64,000 nucleotides of DNA. Origin: Canna indica (lineage: Eukaryota > Streptophyta > Magnoliopsida > Zingiberales > Cannaceae). The notes under the pieces are model-generated. The model was given only the letters and a program-made list of their open reading frames with translations, did no database searches and was not told the DNA's origin. Positions 32,320-43,056 of the stretch are shown piece by piece. Made by a program: the position numbers and the translations under genes. The stretch's first letter is position 1, and every line of letters begins with the position of its first letter. Location: contig CP136890.1 of NCBI GenBank assembly GCA_034359265.1, positions 1,981,001 to 2,045,000 of the forward strand, given 5' to 3'.

Positions 32320-33709
32320 TTAGCGAGCTTCAAGTACACCCTGGCTTCCAATTCGTTCCTTCTTCATTAATGTTGCAAGGTACTCCTTCCTGTAATTATA
32401 TATACACTAATTAAATGCTAAATTAAGGAATTCATAAGGATACATTAAGAAAAGGAAAAAGATGGCGATGAAGAAACCTTGCAGGAAGATCATCATTGGG
32501 CCGCTTGAAGGACAAGTCAACTGGTGGGCCTGCAAAGAACAGCACCGCCTGCCGTTTGACAATTAATTTCCATTTATTAGATCAAGTATATATCACAAAC
32601 TTATTATTCCAACAGGGAGAAAAGAAAGAAATCTGGAGCTAATAAACATCATATCGATGAAATTGCAACGCAATCCCTCCCTGCCGTTCGACATTCATTT
32701 TCAGCAATATTAATGCTGAAACTTCACTTAAAATGAATTTCGTATATAATACATGCAGAAACATCTTGACAAAAAAGAAAATAAAATAAAGAACTGAAAA
32801 AGTATAAGTGACCTTGATGTAATTGTTTGTGTCGAGGCTAAAACGATGATAGATTCCAGCAGGCAACAAGATCATCCCCCCTTTCTTCAGTTGAATGCGA
32901 ATCCACCGCTCATTTTGGTCTCTCACATCATAATACCCTTAACACAACATAATCATTATAATTTATAAGCAATTTGACTACTTAAAATCCCATCATGAGT
33001 AGTCTGCTAGCTAGCTTGCTTACCGCTGCCTTCCATGCAATAAGTAGTTTCTTCATTAGAGTGCAGGTGCTCGACAAAGAAACTCTTCACCTTGGTCTCA
33101 AAGTTCGGCAATCTCTCGGGGTGCAGATCGAATGTGTACTGTAGAAATCTAAATGTAAATATACAGACTAGTATATAATCAATCAATAACCATGAAGGTT
33201 TACTATTTGTTAAATATTTCTTACAGTGTGAGAATAGCCTCTGGCTTCACGGATTTTCTTCATGTCCTCGTGGCTTTCGTAGTGATCATCCGAGTCCAGA
33301 CGCCAACTCAGAATTCCCAGTTCTGCATATATTGATTAAAAGCGAGTCTTTATACATGTGGCTTGAAAGATTATATCGAAAAGAATTATAGTTAAGAACG
33401 TACCTGCAAGTTTGTCCATGGAAACCAATTCCTGGGGCTCACAGTGGTGGGCCGGATCTTCTTCTTCCTCATCAGTAGTACCGTCATTAATATACCACGC
33501 TTGGAGAACCTCCTCCTTCCCATCCTAAAATTATAATCAGGTTGTATGCATCTTATTCTCATTCAAGATCATAAATAAATCCCACGAAGAACTTGAATCA
33601 AAAGGAAAAAAAATAAGCTAGAATCGAAGAGAAAAACAGGAGGAGGAGGAGGAGGAGGAGGAGGAGGAGGAGAAGGGATGAAGATTACTTGGAGTATTCC
33701 TGTCTCCAT
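32320..33709 (-). CDS. ARD: Acireductone dioxygenase (methionine salvage), seven exons, 206 residues
   Basis: Cupin enzyme that cleaves acireductone to formate and 2-keto-4-methylthiobutyrate with Fe2+ in the methionine salvage (Yang) cycle, which recycles the methylthio group released by ethylene and polyamine synthesis. Exons: 33709-33689, 33524-33404, 33322-33225, 33138-33024, 32937-32813, 32548-32478, 32389-32320. All introns are GT-AG and the sum is 207 codons with stop. Metal ligands: HLH...E in [13 protein letters not shown] and His in GIYHRFSLD. Conserved blocks include [58 protein letters not shown] and LPARKEYL. The start MET-GILQ-DGKEE uses a 21-nt first exon, chosen because the second exon has no ATG before the conserved part. 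Length and residues are normal, so the enzyme should be active. Cytosol or nucleus is usual for the family. Confidence 0.94.
33638..33672. repeat. (AGG)n microsatellite in ARD intron 1
   Basis: About eleven AGG triplets within the first intron (CCT on the gene strand, giving a pyrimidine-rich tract shortly after the donor site). Confidence 0.85.
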
Positions 33710-33757
33710 CTCTGTCCAACCTCTCAAGCTTGCTTTAACCGAGAAAAGTGGAGTTTG

Positions 33758-33765
33758 CTTTATAG
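33758..33765 (-). promoter_or_regulatory. TATA box of the ARD gene
   Basis: CTATAAAG on the minus strand, 49 bp before the ATG at 33709. This would give a leader of only about 20 nt, so a start site further upstream is also possible. Confidence 0.5.
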
Positions 33766-35310
33766 AGAACGAGGAGAGCACGAGGAAATTAAGTTGAGAT
33801 TCATATTTATGTGAGTAACTAATTAATAGGGATCCTATCCAATTCTTACAGTTTTACAAAGGCAATGACACGTAGAGATGGAAAGCATTAGATTACCGGT
33901 GCAGATTGTAGGGGATCCGGAATTAGTGGCTTCAGAAAAATATTCTGGACTGATGAGATGAACTCAGTGTGAACGCGCAAATGTCAACGTCATTGAAGGG
34001 GCTTCGTGTGAACGCAGTTATTTGGAGGTTTATGGTCCCCCAAATAATTGACATTTGATGATGCCCAGCTGGTCTCATATGATCTGCTATTCTCTTGTTT
34101 CTTAGCAACAGTTTTATTTTTCCATTTATTTAGAATATTTATATTGTGCTTTTTCACCTCATTGGCTCATTCCATTATTTTCAACTAATTAATTATAATA
34201 TTTCCATAGTATATAATAGAGTCCTTTTAGAATTTTATTTTTTTCGTAAGTGTTGACCGAGTTAACCCGAAAATTAACCTAATTAATATGGCTGGCACAT
34301 GATTGGATTTCAATCAAATAATAAGTTAATTTTAATTAATTAGGATAAAAATTTCATATCATAAACTTATATATAATTATATCTTGCATGTGTTTGTTTG
34401 TTTAGATCTCAAAATAGAGAATTGAGTGACACCATATTTTCAAATATTTGTTTTAGCCTCGATTAATAATAATAATAATATTATTATTATTATTAATATT
34501 AATATTAATATTAATATTAATATTAATATTAATAAAATATTAATATTAATAAAATATTTTTAAATTTGAATTAAATTTGATTTACCATAAATATTCAACT
34601 TAAATGATAAAATAAGAAGAAAAAAATTATGGATTTTAATTTTAACCCTTGGGAGGATATTTATATCCGACTAGAAATGAATTTGGATTTAATCATATTC
34701 AACTTAAATGATATCTGAAGCTCGTAATAAACAACGAATAAATTTTGACCAATTATATTCATCGATCAGTCATATCCCGTAAAACAAATATGTTATTATA
34801 TTAAGGGATCCTGTGCAACTAGTGCTAAAGATAAATTTATGGTCCTATCTTTAAAAATTCTACCTTAAGAAACTTCAATTTAAGTTTTTTAGTTTGAGTA
34901 CTCAAGTAAAATTAAGTTTTTAAAATCAAAATACACTTTCATAATATAAAGTTGGATTTTCAAGTCAGATTGAGTGTTTTAATTAAATTAAATTTTTATT
35001 CGGAGAATAACTAAACTTCTATTTAAGCACCAATTAATGTACTTTTATCTCATGGTAGGTTGATGAATCGCGCCACCTTCATCCATCTCCATCTCCTAGA
35101 AGGCTAATTAAAAAGTAAGATTAGCATGCAATACTTCCGTGCATGGCTCAGTGTGAATTTGACCATTTCGCACAAATTAGTAATTTAATTATAATATACA
35201 GGTGTGAACGGGGCATTTTGTTTGGAAGTTAACCAACTGCGTGTGAACAAGAAAAAGCTAAATGCCTTTATGGCGTACTAGCTAATTGAGCGTAGTGGAA
35301 ATTGTAAAAT
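33766..35310. other. AT-rich spacer with a TAA/ATT simple repeat
   Basis: Non-coding region upstream of ARD. A (TAA)n/(ATT)n block with ATTAAT units lies at about 34463-34556 and could fold on itself. I see no gene. Confidence 0.6.
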
Positions 35311-35318
35311 TAGTTCCA

Positions 35319-38168
35319 CCACGAGGTGGTAATGGGCCGGGCCCGCCCATGGATGGCACGGGCCGACCCGATTTTAGGTCGTGTCTAACTCGGCCTGAAG
35401 AATTGTGGGCTGGGTCGGGGCATGACTCGTTTGTGCCCAAGAGGCGGGCTGGGCTTGCCCCCGGGAACACGGGCCGAGCATGACACACGCATCGTGTTGG
35501 CCTGAGCACTGCCCGCTCGCGGTGCTGAGCACGGCCCGCGCGCCATGCTGGCCCGCCTAGCTTTGGCGTGCACTAGGCCTAGTCTGGCCATGCCAGACCA
35601 TATGATTTTTTAAAAAAAAATATTTTATTATTTAAAATTTCCTATAAATATTCTATCATTTTCTTTATTTTTTTTATCTTTATTCTCTTCTATAACTCTT
35701 TCTCTCAACTTTCAACAATCTAAGTTCATTTACAATCATTTTCAATAATTTTTTAAGTTCATCAAGGATTCAAGATTACTGTCAAATTTTTTTAATCTCT
35801 TAAATTTATTTCATTGATTAGTATAATATCTATACTTTTTATATTTTTAATTTTTACTAATGGCGGATAGAGATTTTTCAAGTTATTCTCCACAAGTTAT
35901 ATCAAATATATTTGAAGAAATGTCTCATAGTACTTCTACCACTCAACAAAACCAAGACATAGAGATAAATTCATTTATTAATTTATGTCCATTAGGTAGA
36001 AGAAAAAAATGGTATGAGAATATTTTGAGAAAATTATAGAAGCTGATGGCACCATAACAAAAGCCCGATGCAAAAAATGTCAAAAAAAAATTCAACTTCA
36101 ACAACAAGAGGAACTGGTCATCTTTTACGTTATGCAAAGGGTCATGACAATAAGATTACACAAGCTCAATAAATTCTTAATTTATATTCTTTTGGTTTAA
36201 CAACTTTTTCGTATGATCATGATTTTCAACGTCGAGAACTTGCAAAATTAATTATTCAAAGTGAATCTCTTTTTAGTTTTGTTGATCAACCAATATTTTC
36301 TACTTGGATTCAGAATATTTTACAATCAAAATATAAAAAAAAATACTCGAAATACAATGCAAAGTGATGCTTTAAATTTTTTTTTTTATATAAATAAAAT
36401 ATAATAACTAATTTTCAAAATAATCAATCAAATTTTTTTTAACATCTGATGTTTGGTCTAGTTAACGTACTACTAATTCTTACATTTGTGTTATTGCACA
36501 TTGGATTGATGAAAATTTTATTTTACAAAAAAGAATAATTGATTTTAAAGTTTTTGAATATCCACAAACTTCTGTTGTCATTTTTTCTGCTATCAGATTT
36601 GTAACATCTTTACATAATATAAATGATTAAAAAAAATTCGATTGGTTTTGATAATGCTAGTAATAATGATGCTGCTATTCCTCCCCTTATACAATTATTT
36701 AAGCCAGTATTAGAAGGTGAATTATTTCATGTTTGTTGTTTTTGTTATGTTCTTAATTTATGTGTACAAGATGATTTAAAACTAGTAAATATACATGTAT
36801 AAAAAATAAGAGATGTTATTAGATATATGCGTTCTTCAAAAATAAGAACACAAGAATTTAAAAAATTATGTCAATCTTTTAATAAACTATTTTAAAATTT
36901 TAATGATGATATTATTACTAGATGAAATTCAACATATTATATGCTTGGTCTACTACAAAATATCAAGAGATCCTTATAATGTTTTATAATGAAAATATGT
37001 CTGGTGATCCAATTAATGATAATGATTGGTTAGTTATTGGGCATATTATTCAAATTTTAAAACTTTTTAATAAAGCTACCGAATAATTTTTCGGTGTTTA
37101 TTATCCTATATGTAATTTAACTCTTTCATATATAATTCGTATTAGTGAAATAGTGGAAATAATATTGATTCCCAACTTGGTCGTAGGATAAAAAAAACTA
37201 AATCTACTAATTTCAATGAATTAGTTTTTTTTTCTAGATTATAATCATTATGAAGAAATAGATGATAATGAGATTTTAGCATGGTGGAAAAAATAAGAAA
37301 ATGTGTATCCTATTGTTTTCATCATGACACGTGATATACTAAATGTTCGTGTGTATACAGTAGCTTTCGAGTTTTGTTTTAGTGCAAGAAATAGTACATT
37401 CGACATAAGAAGGAGCTGAATGAGTGCAGAAACGGTTGAAATGTGCATTTGCTTAAAAGACTGATTGGATGCTGAAGATAGATTACAAGATAATGGAGGA
37501 CACGACATTTCATCATCGGGAGATGAGGAAGCTCAAACAAGCAAAACTTGTGCTACTGGTCCAAGTACAAGTTAAATAATCGAGGACTATGGGTGATTAA
37601 AAATGTAAAAAGAACTACGTATACTTGATTCTTCTATAGTTTAATCATTGGGGAGTACAAGTTTAACTATAGAATGTGCGTAGGTAATTTTTTAAGGTGC
37701 GATCTATTATAATATTTTAAAAATTATTTTATCATTTCATAAATATTTTTTTATTAAATATAAATAAAAATTTAATAAAAATTTATTTTTTTTATTAAAT
37801 ATAAATAAAAATTTAGTAAAAATTTATTTTTAAAAAATATTTTTATTAATTTATACCGGTTTACATATAAAATATATGTTAAAAAATAAATAATAAAATT
37901 TAGCACATGATTAAGCTATCTCAAATAAAATTAGAGGTCTGAGTTTGAAATTCACCTCTAGCCATTAATTTTTAAAAATTAAATTTTAAATATTTAAATC
38001 TAAATATTTAAATATTTAAATATTCAGGTCAATCCGAGCCCGGCCTGAGTCCAAATGGGCGAGCTCGGGCCCGAGCTGGGTTTGCCCGTTGTGTTGTCGG
38101 GCCATGGCAAGTACAATTCGAGCAATGGTTGGATCTGGGCCGATCCAGGCATGGTCCATTATCATCTC
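35319..38168 (+). mobile_element. Degenerate hAT transposon (BED-finger type)
   Basis: Approximate inverted ends: left AGGTGGTAATGGGCCGGGCC (35324 on), right reverse-complemented AGATGATAATGGACCATGCC, 15 of 20 alike. Candidate 8-bp duplication TAGTTCCA/TAGTTCTA (35311-35318 and 38169-38176, one mismatch). Both subterminal regions are rich in GGGCC/GGCCC/CGGGC words (35330-35580 and 38028-38150), as in many plant hAT elements. The interior carries a dead transposase. The bounds are plausible rather than proven. Confidence 0.72.
35860..37575 (+). pseudogene. hAT transposase remnant
   Basis: ATG at 35860 (MADRDFSSYSPQVISNIFEE). A BED-type zinc finger is recognisable (KARCKKCQKK near 36065, then TGHLLRYAKGHD in another frame), followed by the catalytic-core landmarks (SYDHDFQRRELAKLI near 36200, GFDNASNNDAAI near 36650, HVCCFCYVLNLCVQD near 36730) and the C-terminal dimerisation region (EILAWWKK near 37270, MTRDILNVRVYTVAFEFCFS near 37325, TVEMCICLKD near 37435). 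Numerous stops and frameshifts throughout, so it is long dead. Confidence 0.8.
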
Positions 38169-38176
38169 TAGTTCTA

Positions 38177-38769
38177 TTGTGCTTCTAATATCATTAAAAT
38201 TTCTATCCTTATCCGAATCATTTTTTTCACTTTACAAAGAGTAAACTAATGATGGAAGCAAGTTAACATTTTAAGCTTTATTTGATTGACACACCTTTCT
38301 TATCAAAAAATATACTTTTTAAAAAATAATCAAAAGATATCGTATTGAATTGACACACTTCATATAATTTGTAATTTTGTATGAGTGCCCGTGTAAAACC
38401 TATCTAAGCGACGTGCCCGCATAGGTGTACTTTCTATAAATATTTAATTTGTACAAGTCAGCTTTCTAGCGCGGGTAACAGGGGAGGTTAAGAGTGAGAG
38501 CGTGATGCAGACGAGGACTTCACAAGAGATCGACGTCGTCGACGCCGAAGCCGGTTTGGAGGTAGAATTTCTCTTCCTCCTCTCTTATATCAGTAGAATT
38601 AAAACACACGATTTATTGGATGTTGGATCAAAAGTAATAGTAATGCACAAGCTATAATATTCTTAAGTAGCTGGAATGGAAACAAAGTCATTTCGAGGAG
38701 ACTACTATGGAGCCCGGCTCCATAATGGTTTTTTTCAGTCATCTCCGATCCTAATCACGCGCGTTATGT
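38177..38769. other. Spacer with an isolated promoter-and-first-exon-like stretch
   Basis: TATAAATA at 38435-38442 is followed 63 bp later by an ATG (38505) opening MQTRTSQEIDVVDAEAGLE, which then meets a possible splice donor GAG/GTAGAA at 38562. No downstream exon is recognisable before the convergent glycosyltransferase gene, so this may be a stranded 5' gene fragment or chance. Otherwise nothing is seen. Confidence 0.35.
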
Positions 38770-40257
38770 TCAAACAACCACCGCGCTCTCCTGCTTTGCC
38801 GACCCCAAACGGGTAGCCAGCAACTCCTCGATGAGACCGTCGAGATCGCGCTGCGAAGACCCGCCCTCCTCCACCGCTACCCTCGCCGCCGCCGACAGCA
38901 CCCTCGCTTTCTTCCTCGCCGTCTCTCCCTCGCCTCCCGCGGCCATGAACTCGGACACTGCCTTCGCGATTGCTTCCTCCGGCACCACCTTCTTCTCCTT
39001 CTCCGCCTCGCTCCGCGGCCCCTCCCACACCCGCTTCCCCGCCCCCGCTACCTCCACCACCAACCTCTCGTTGATGAACTGCTCGAACACCAGTGGCCAC
39101 GTCAGCATCGGCACCCCCGCCGCTACAGCCTCCAGCACCGAGTTCCACCCGCAGTGGCTCAGGAACGCCCCGACCGCCCGGTGGTTCAGTATAGCCACCT
39201 GCGGCACCCATCCTCTCACCACCAGCCCTTGCTCCGCCACCCTCTCCTCCCACCCTTCCGGCATCCATTTGTTGTCTTCCCCGGAGTCGCTTCCGTCTCC
39301 GCTTTTTCTTAACGCCCAAAGGAACGGCCGGGCGGACTTCTCAAGCCCCGTCGCCATCTCCCGGAGCTGCGCCTCGGTGAAGTGGGACCAACTGCCGAAG
39401 CACACAAACACCACCGACCTTTCCTCCCTTGAGTCCAGCCATCTTAGGCACATGTTGCCCTCCTCCTTGGACGCCGCTCCACCGCCTCTCTCGACGTCAG
39501 TGCACGTGGTGAGCGCGACAGGCCCAACAAACCAGGATCGCCGGGCGTCAACCTTCCGGTAGCAGTCGCAGTACTCCTTCTCGAGGTCGTAGAAAGTGTT
39601 AACCACCACGCCGTGGCAGCCCAACTGCGCCTCCTTCATCAGGTTCCACGCGTCGGTCATGTGGTTCTTCTCGAGCAGGAAGTTCGGCAGCTCCGCGCGG
39701 GGGAGCTCGATGGGCCGTCCGGGTAAGCCGGGGACGGCAACGATCGGACTTTCCTGGATCTCCGATCGAATGCGGACGAGGTTGTTCATCACGAGCTGGG
39801 GGAAGACCCCGACGGCGTGGAAGGTGACACGAGGAATGCCAAGCTCCGCGGCAATTCCGGTGGTCCACCAGTAGGGGATGTCGGCGACAACGGCGTCGGG
39901 GCGGTGGTTTCGGAGGATCTCTTCGTGAGCATGCTGCGCGAGGTCGACGGCCTTGTAGACGCGCCAGGACTCGGAAGCAGGGGCTGTGGCGAGGTTCTCT
40001 ACGCCGTCAGGGAGGCCGACGGAGGGAAAGGGAAAGAGGACGACCCCAACGGGGCGTCCATCGGCAGCAGACCGGTCGAGGGTGGGGCGCACGAGGGCGG
40101 CGTTTTCCGGGGTGAGCACGAGGGTGGGGTCGACATCGGGTCGGACGGCGAAGAGGCAGGCTAGATCCACCATGGGGATGATGTGGCCGGAGGCGAAGAA
40201 AGGAATGAAGAACACCCGGAGGGGCTTTTTCATGGTGTGGGAAGCGGGGGCGGCCAT
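38770..40257 (-). CDS. UDP-glycosyltransferase (GT1, UGT73/group D-like), single exon
   Basis: 495-residue family 1 glycosyltransferase that transfers a sugar from a UDP-sugar to a small hydrophobic acceptor (phenolic, flavonoid or terpenoid; the acceptor cannot be told from sequence) in the cytosol. Catalytic His25 lies in FFASGHIIPMVDLA, its partner Asp126 in VVADIPYWW. The 44-residue PSPG sugar-donor box spans 350-393 from WVPQVAIL through HCGWNSVLEA to the closing Gln of WPLVFEQF, so UDP-glucose is the likely donor. The SGHIIPMVD and WPLVFEQFINE wording fits the UGT73 group. Length is normal. The start is the first ATG; Met9 is an alternative. Strongly GC-rich compared with its AT-rich surroundings, without introns. 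Antisense frames are shadows of the GC-rich codon use. It interrupts the otherwise conserved ARD-EPFL interval. Confidence 0.95.
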   Translation of the reverse strand: MAAPASHTMKKPLRVFFIPFFASGHIIPMVDLACLFAVRPDVDPTLVLTPENAALVRPTLDRSAADGRPVGVVLFPFPSVGLPDGVENLATAPASESWRVYKAVDLAQHAHEEILRNHRPDAVVADIPYWWTTGIAAELGIPRVTFHAVGVFPQLVMNNLVRIRSEIQESPIVAVPGLPGRPIELPRAELPNFLLEKNHMTDAWNLMKEAQLGCHGVVVNTFYDLEKEYCDCYRKVDARRSWFVGPVALTTCTDVERGGGAASKEEGNMCLRWLDSREERSVVFVCFGSWSHFTEAQLREMATGLEKSARPFLWALRKSGDGSDSGEDNKWMPEGWEERVAEQGLVVRGWVPQVAILNHRAVGAFLSHCGWNSVLEAVAAGVPMLTWPLVFEQFINERLVVEVAGAGKRVWEGPRSEAEKEKKVVPEEAIAKAVSEFMAAGGEGETARKKARVLSAAARVAVEEGGSSQRDLDGLIEELLATRLGSAKQESAVVV

Positions 40258-40363
40258 GTCGAATTCTCAATGGCGTTGTACGTCAGGAGAATGGAGAGCG
40301 GCAATTGTACAGGCTTCGATCTCCGACTCCGTCACAGGCATCGCGCCGGTTTGCGTGGATAAG

Positions 40364-40372
40364 TATATATAT
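40364..40372 (-). promoter_or_regulatory. TATA box candidate of the glycosyltransferase gene
   Basis: ATATATATA on the minus strand about 107 bp before the ATG, in otherwise mixed sequence. Position and composition suit a TATA box. Confidence 0.5.
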
Positions 40373-40870
40373 GATCCACTTGAGACGGATAGTTCACCCA
40401 TAAAGTTTTGACAGGTGGCCTTCATATGAAATATTACATCCAAGCCGTTGGGTTGCCGATCGACCGGCCGAGTTTCAATCGAATCTTACTGAAAAATATT
40501 GCATATTTTTTGTCGAGAAAAAAAAAATGCATCTATAATTTAATTTATAGTTGGTGGTTAATAATATTTTTCATTTATACATAATCATACCATTTACTTG
40601 TGATATGTAATTTTTGTAAAGTTTGATGAGTTGTACTTGAAAAAACCATTAGAATTAAGTAGACTTGTAATTAATGCTATTTATTATGTTTAAGTAAGAA
40701 GGCGAATACTATTAATTCCCCAATTCATGAGGCCGACATATTCTTTGTAATTTTCTTGCAACCAAAAAATGAAATTATGTGAGGCAATTGAGAATATTAA
40801 TCTATTTCATATGTATTCCCTCCGATCGAAATCATTAGGTTCAAATTTTATCTTTAATCTTTTATCTGCA

Positions 40871-41075
40871 ATTTTTTAAGTAATGGTTATATAAAGCCAA
40901 CTCCTCGTACTATTATATATTTTATATTAATTTCATTTTAAATACATCTCTGTATGCAATCATTCATGCTCATGTGCAATTTTTTAAGTAATGGTTATAT
41001 AAAGCCAACTCCTCGTACTATTATTTTATATTAATTTCATTTTAAACACATCTCTGCATGCAATCATTCATGCTC
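40871..41075. repeat. Tandem duplication of about 105 bp
   Basis: Two consecutive copies (about 40871-40977 and 40978-41075) sharing AATTTTTTAAGTAATGGTTATATAAAGCC and the end CATGCAATCATTCATGCTC pattern, with a few differences including a short deletion in the second copy. Non-coding. Confidence 0.8.
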
Positions 41076-41170
41076 GTATTTTTAAATTGGGTCGACTTTT
41101 GTGGATGATTACTCATCAAGTACTCAAGAAATTTTTTGAAATATGAATTAAAAAATATTTTATACTTGAT

Positions 41171-41380
41171 TCATGATTATAAATTTTATTTAATTAAGAA
41201 CCTAAATTATAGAAATAATAATTTTTATTAATCATCCATATTAATTATATAATACATTTTATTACTATAAATTATTTATGATTGTGAATTTTATTTAATT
41301 AAGAACCCAAATCACAAAAATAATAATTTTTATTAATCATCCATATTAATTATATAATACATCTTATTGATAAAAATTAT
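41171..41380. repeat. Second tandem duplication of about 105 bp
   Basis: Two consecutive copies (about 41171-41275 and 41276-41380) of an AT-rich unit containing TTTTATTTAATTAAGAACC and TTAATCATCCATATTAATTA. It is unrelated to the duplication just upstream. The rest of 40258-42141 is AT-rich spacer without visible genes. Confidence 0.8.
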
Positions 41381-42141
41381 TTTTGTAATATCAATTATGC
41401 ATTCAAATTAATTTTTCTACTTGATGTAATATAAATTATTATCAATGCATCAAAAACAAATATTTTTCTGTATCTACTTGCAACATTGTCAATCTCATAT
41501 TAGTTTATGTTATCGTCTGAAGTCGCAATGCTGCAAGCCTTTGCGTTTTTTTGCTCTAGCGCGACTCTAGTGGTGACATGCAAAGATACTCCAACGCTCA
41601 AGTGAGAGAGGATATCAGATAATGAGTATGAAATTAAAATAAAAAATATACCTGATGTGTGTCGTGTCTTTTTTATGAGACATGTTAGGGTGTTAGGCGA
41701 TGGTGTCTCCTATATTCCCGCGGGAATATGCCATGAACGAGTCAAAATTTATTTCGAAGATAACAAACTCATTATTGTCGAATTCCTAGTAATTAATGAA
41801 AGATGCATGTTGATATTCTTGTTTGATCGGGTGGAGCTCATAGGCTAAATTGTAATTCGCTCGATCTAAGTCTGATTTATGTGTTCGGATGCTTTCGGCC
41901 CTGGTCTGATTGGATCCAAAGAGTTAGTCCCACCCAGTTTTTAAATCTTTTTCATATAGTATATATGTTTCATAAAATTGGATTTCCAAGCGGGCAAGGC
42001 GATGCATAAAGTTGGGGGATCACTTGCTCGTGATGCAGACAAGTTCATTCCATTCACAAATCATAAGTAGTGTCACATGATAAGTAAAAATATCGCTACT
42101 TTTATTATAATTACCATGATGGAAAACTAATGATAATTTTT

Positions 42142-43056
42142 AGAAAAAATTATACTTTTGGATCCTATAATTTCTAAATATTGGTTTTAGTTTCCACACT
42201 TTACTTCCGTTTAGGATTTGATCTCTATCGTTAAATAATATTTAAACAGTGTTGACGTGAATAACATGTACTGACTGGACAATATTGACGTGGAGCCTGC
42301 ATAGACCAACTTGATAAATTATAGTGACTAAAATTAAAATTTGGTGAATTACAGAGACTAAAATTAAAATTTAAGTAATTATTTTTTCTAATAAATATAA
42401 AAAATTATATGATATTACCTGGCCCGGCTCAGCCTGACCCGAAAAAATTAGTGCCCGACCCGGCCCGAAATTTTTTTTTTCGGGTCGGGTCGGGCACTAA
42501 TTTTTTCGGGCCGGGTCGGGCACGTATTTTTTTGGGTCGGGTTGGGCACGAATTTTTTCGGGTCGGGTCGGGTCGGGCATGCTGGTTGGGCGCGCATTTT
42601 TTCGAGTCGGGCCGGGTTGGGCACGAATATTTTTGGGCCGGATCGGGTCGGGCATGAATTTTTTCGTATTGGGCCGGAGTCGAGCATGAATTTTTTCGGG
42701 CCTGGCTGAGCTGGGCCAGGTAATATCATATAATTTTTTATATTTATCAGGAAAAATAATTACTTAAAATTTGATTTTAGTCCATATAATTTACAAAATT
42801 TTAATTTTAGTCCTCATAGTTTATAAAATTTTGATTTTAGTCTCTATAGTTTATGAAGTTGGTCCCTGCAGGCTCCACGTCAGCATTGTCCAATCAGCAC
42901 ATGTTATCCACGTCAGCACCGTTTAAATCTTATTTAACGGTAGAGACCAAATTCTAAACGAAAATAAAATGTAGGGACTAAAATTAAAATTTTGAAATTA
43001 TAGGGATCAAAATCAAAATTGAAAAAACTATGAGGATCAAAAGTATAATTTTCTCT
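42142..43056. mobile_element. Foldback element with long inverted arms and a G-rich tandem core
   Basis: The left arm (about 42142-42425) starting AGAAAAAATTATACTTTTGGATCC is matched along nearly its full length by the reverse complement of the right arm (about 42710-43056), including words for GACGTGGAGCCTGCA/TGCAGGCTCCACGTC and ATATGATATTACCTGGCC/GGCCAGGTAATATCATAT. The arms carry several copies of a TAAAATTTTAGT-type word. Between the arms lies a G-rich repeat core. There is no transposase and no certain target-site duplication, so it is best described as a foldback (Mutator-like or other TIR) element. Confidence 0.75.
42470..42705. repeat. G-rich tandem repeat core with a canonical G-quadruplex motif
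   Basis: About seven diverged units of the form (T/C)CGGGCACGAATTTTTTCGGG. At 42560-42577 the sequence is GGGTCGGGTCGGGTCGGG, four G triplets with 2-nt loops, i.e. a textbook G-quadruplex pattern. Reading frames across the core encode only Gly/Arg/Pro-rich repeats and are not genes. Confidence 0.8.

Noticed and set aside
38831..40411. Long plus-strand frames opposite the glycosyltransferase gene
   Set aside because: Shadows produced by the high GC at third codon positions of the real minus-strand gene. No family features.
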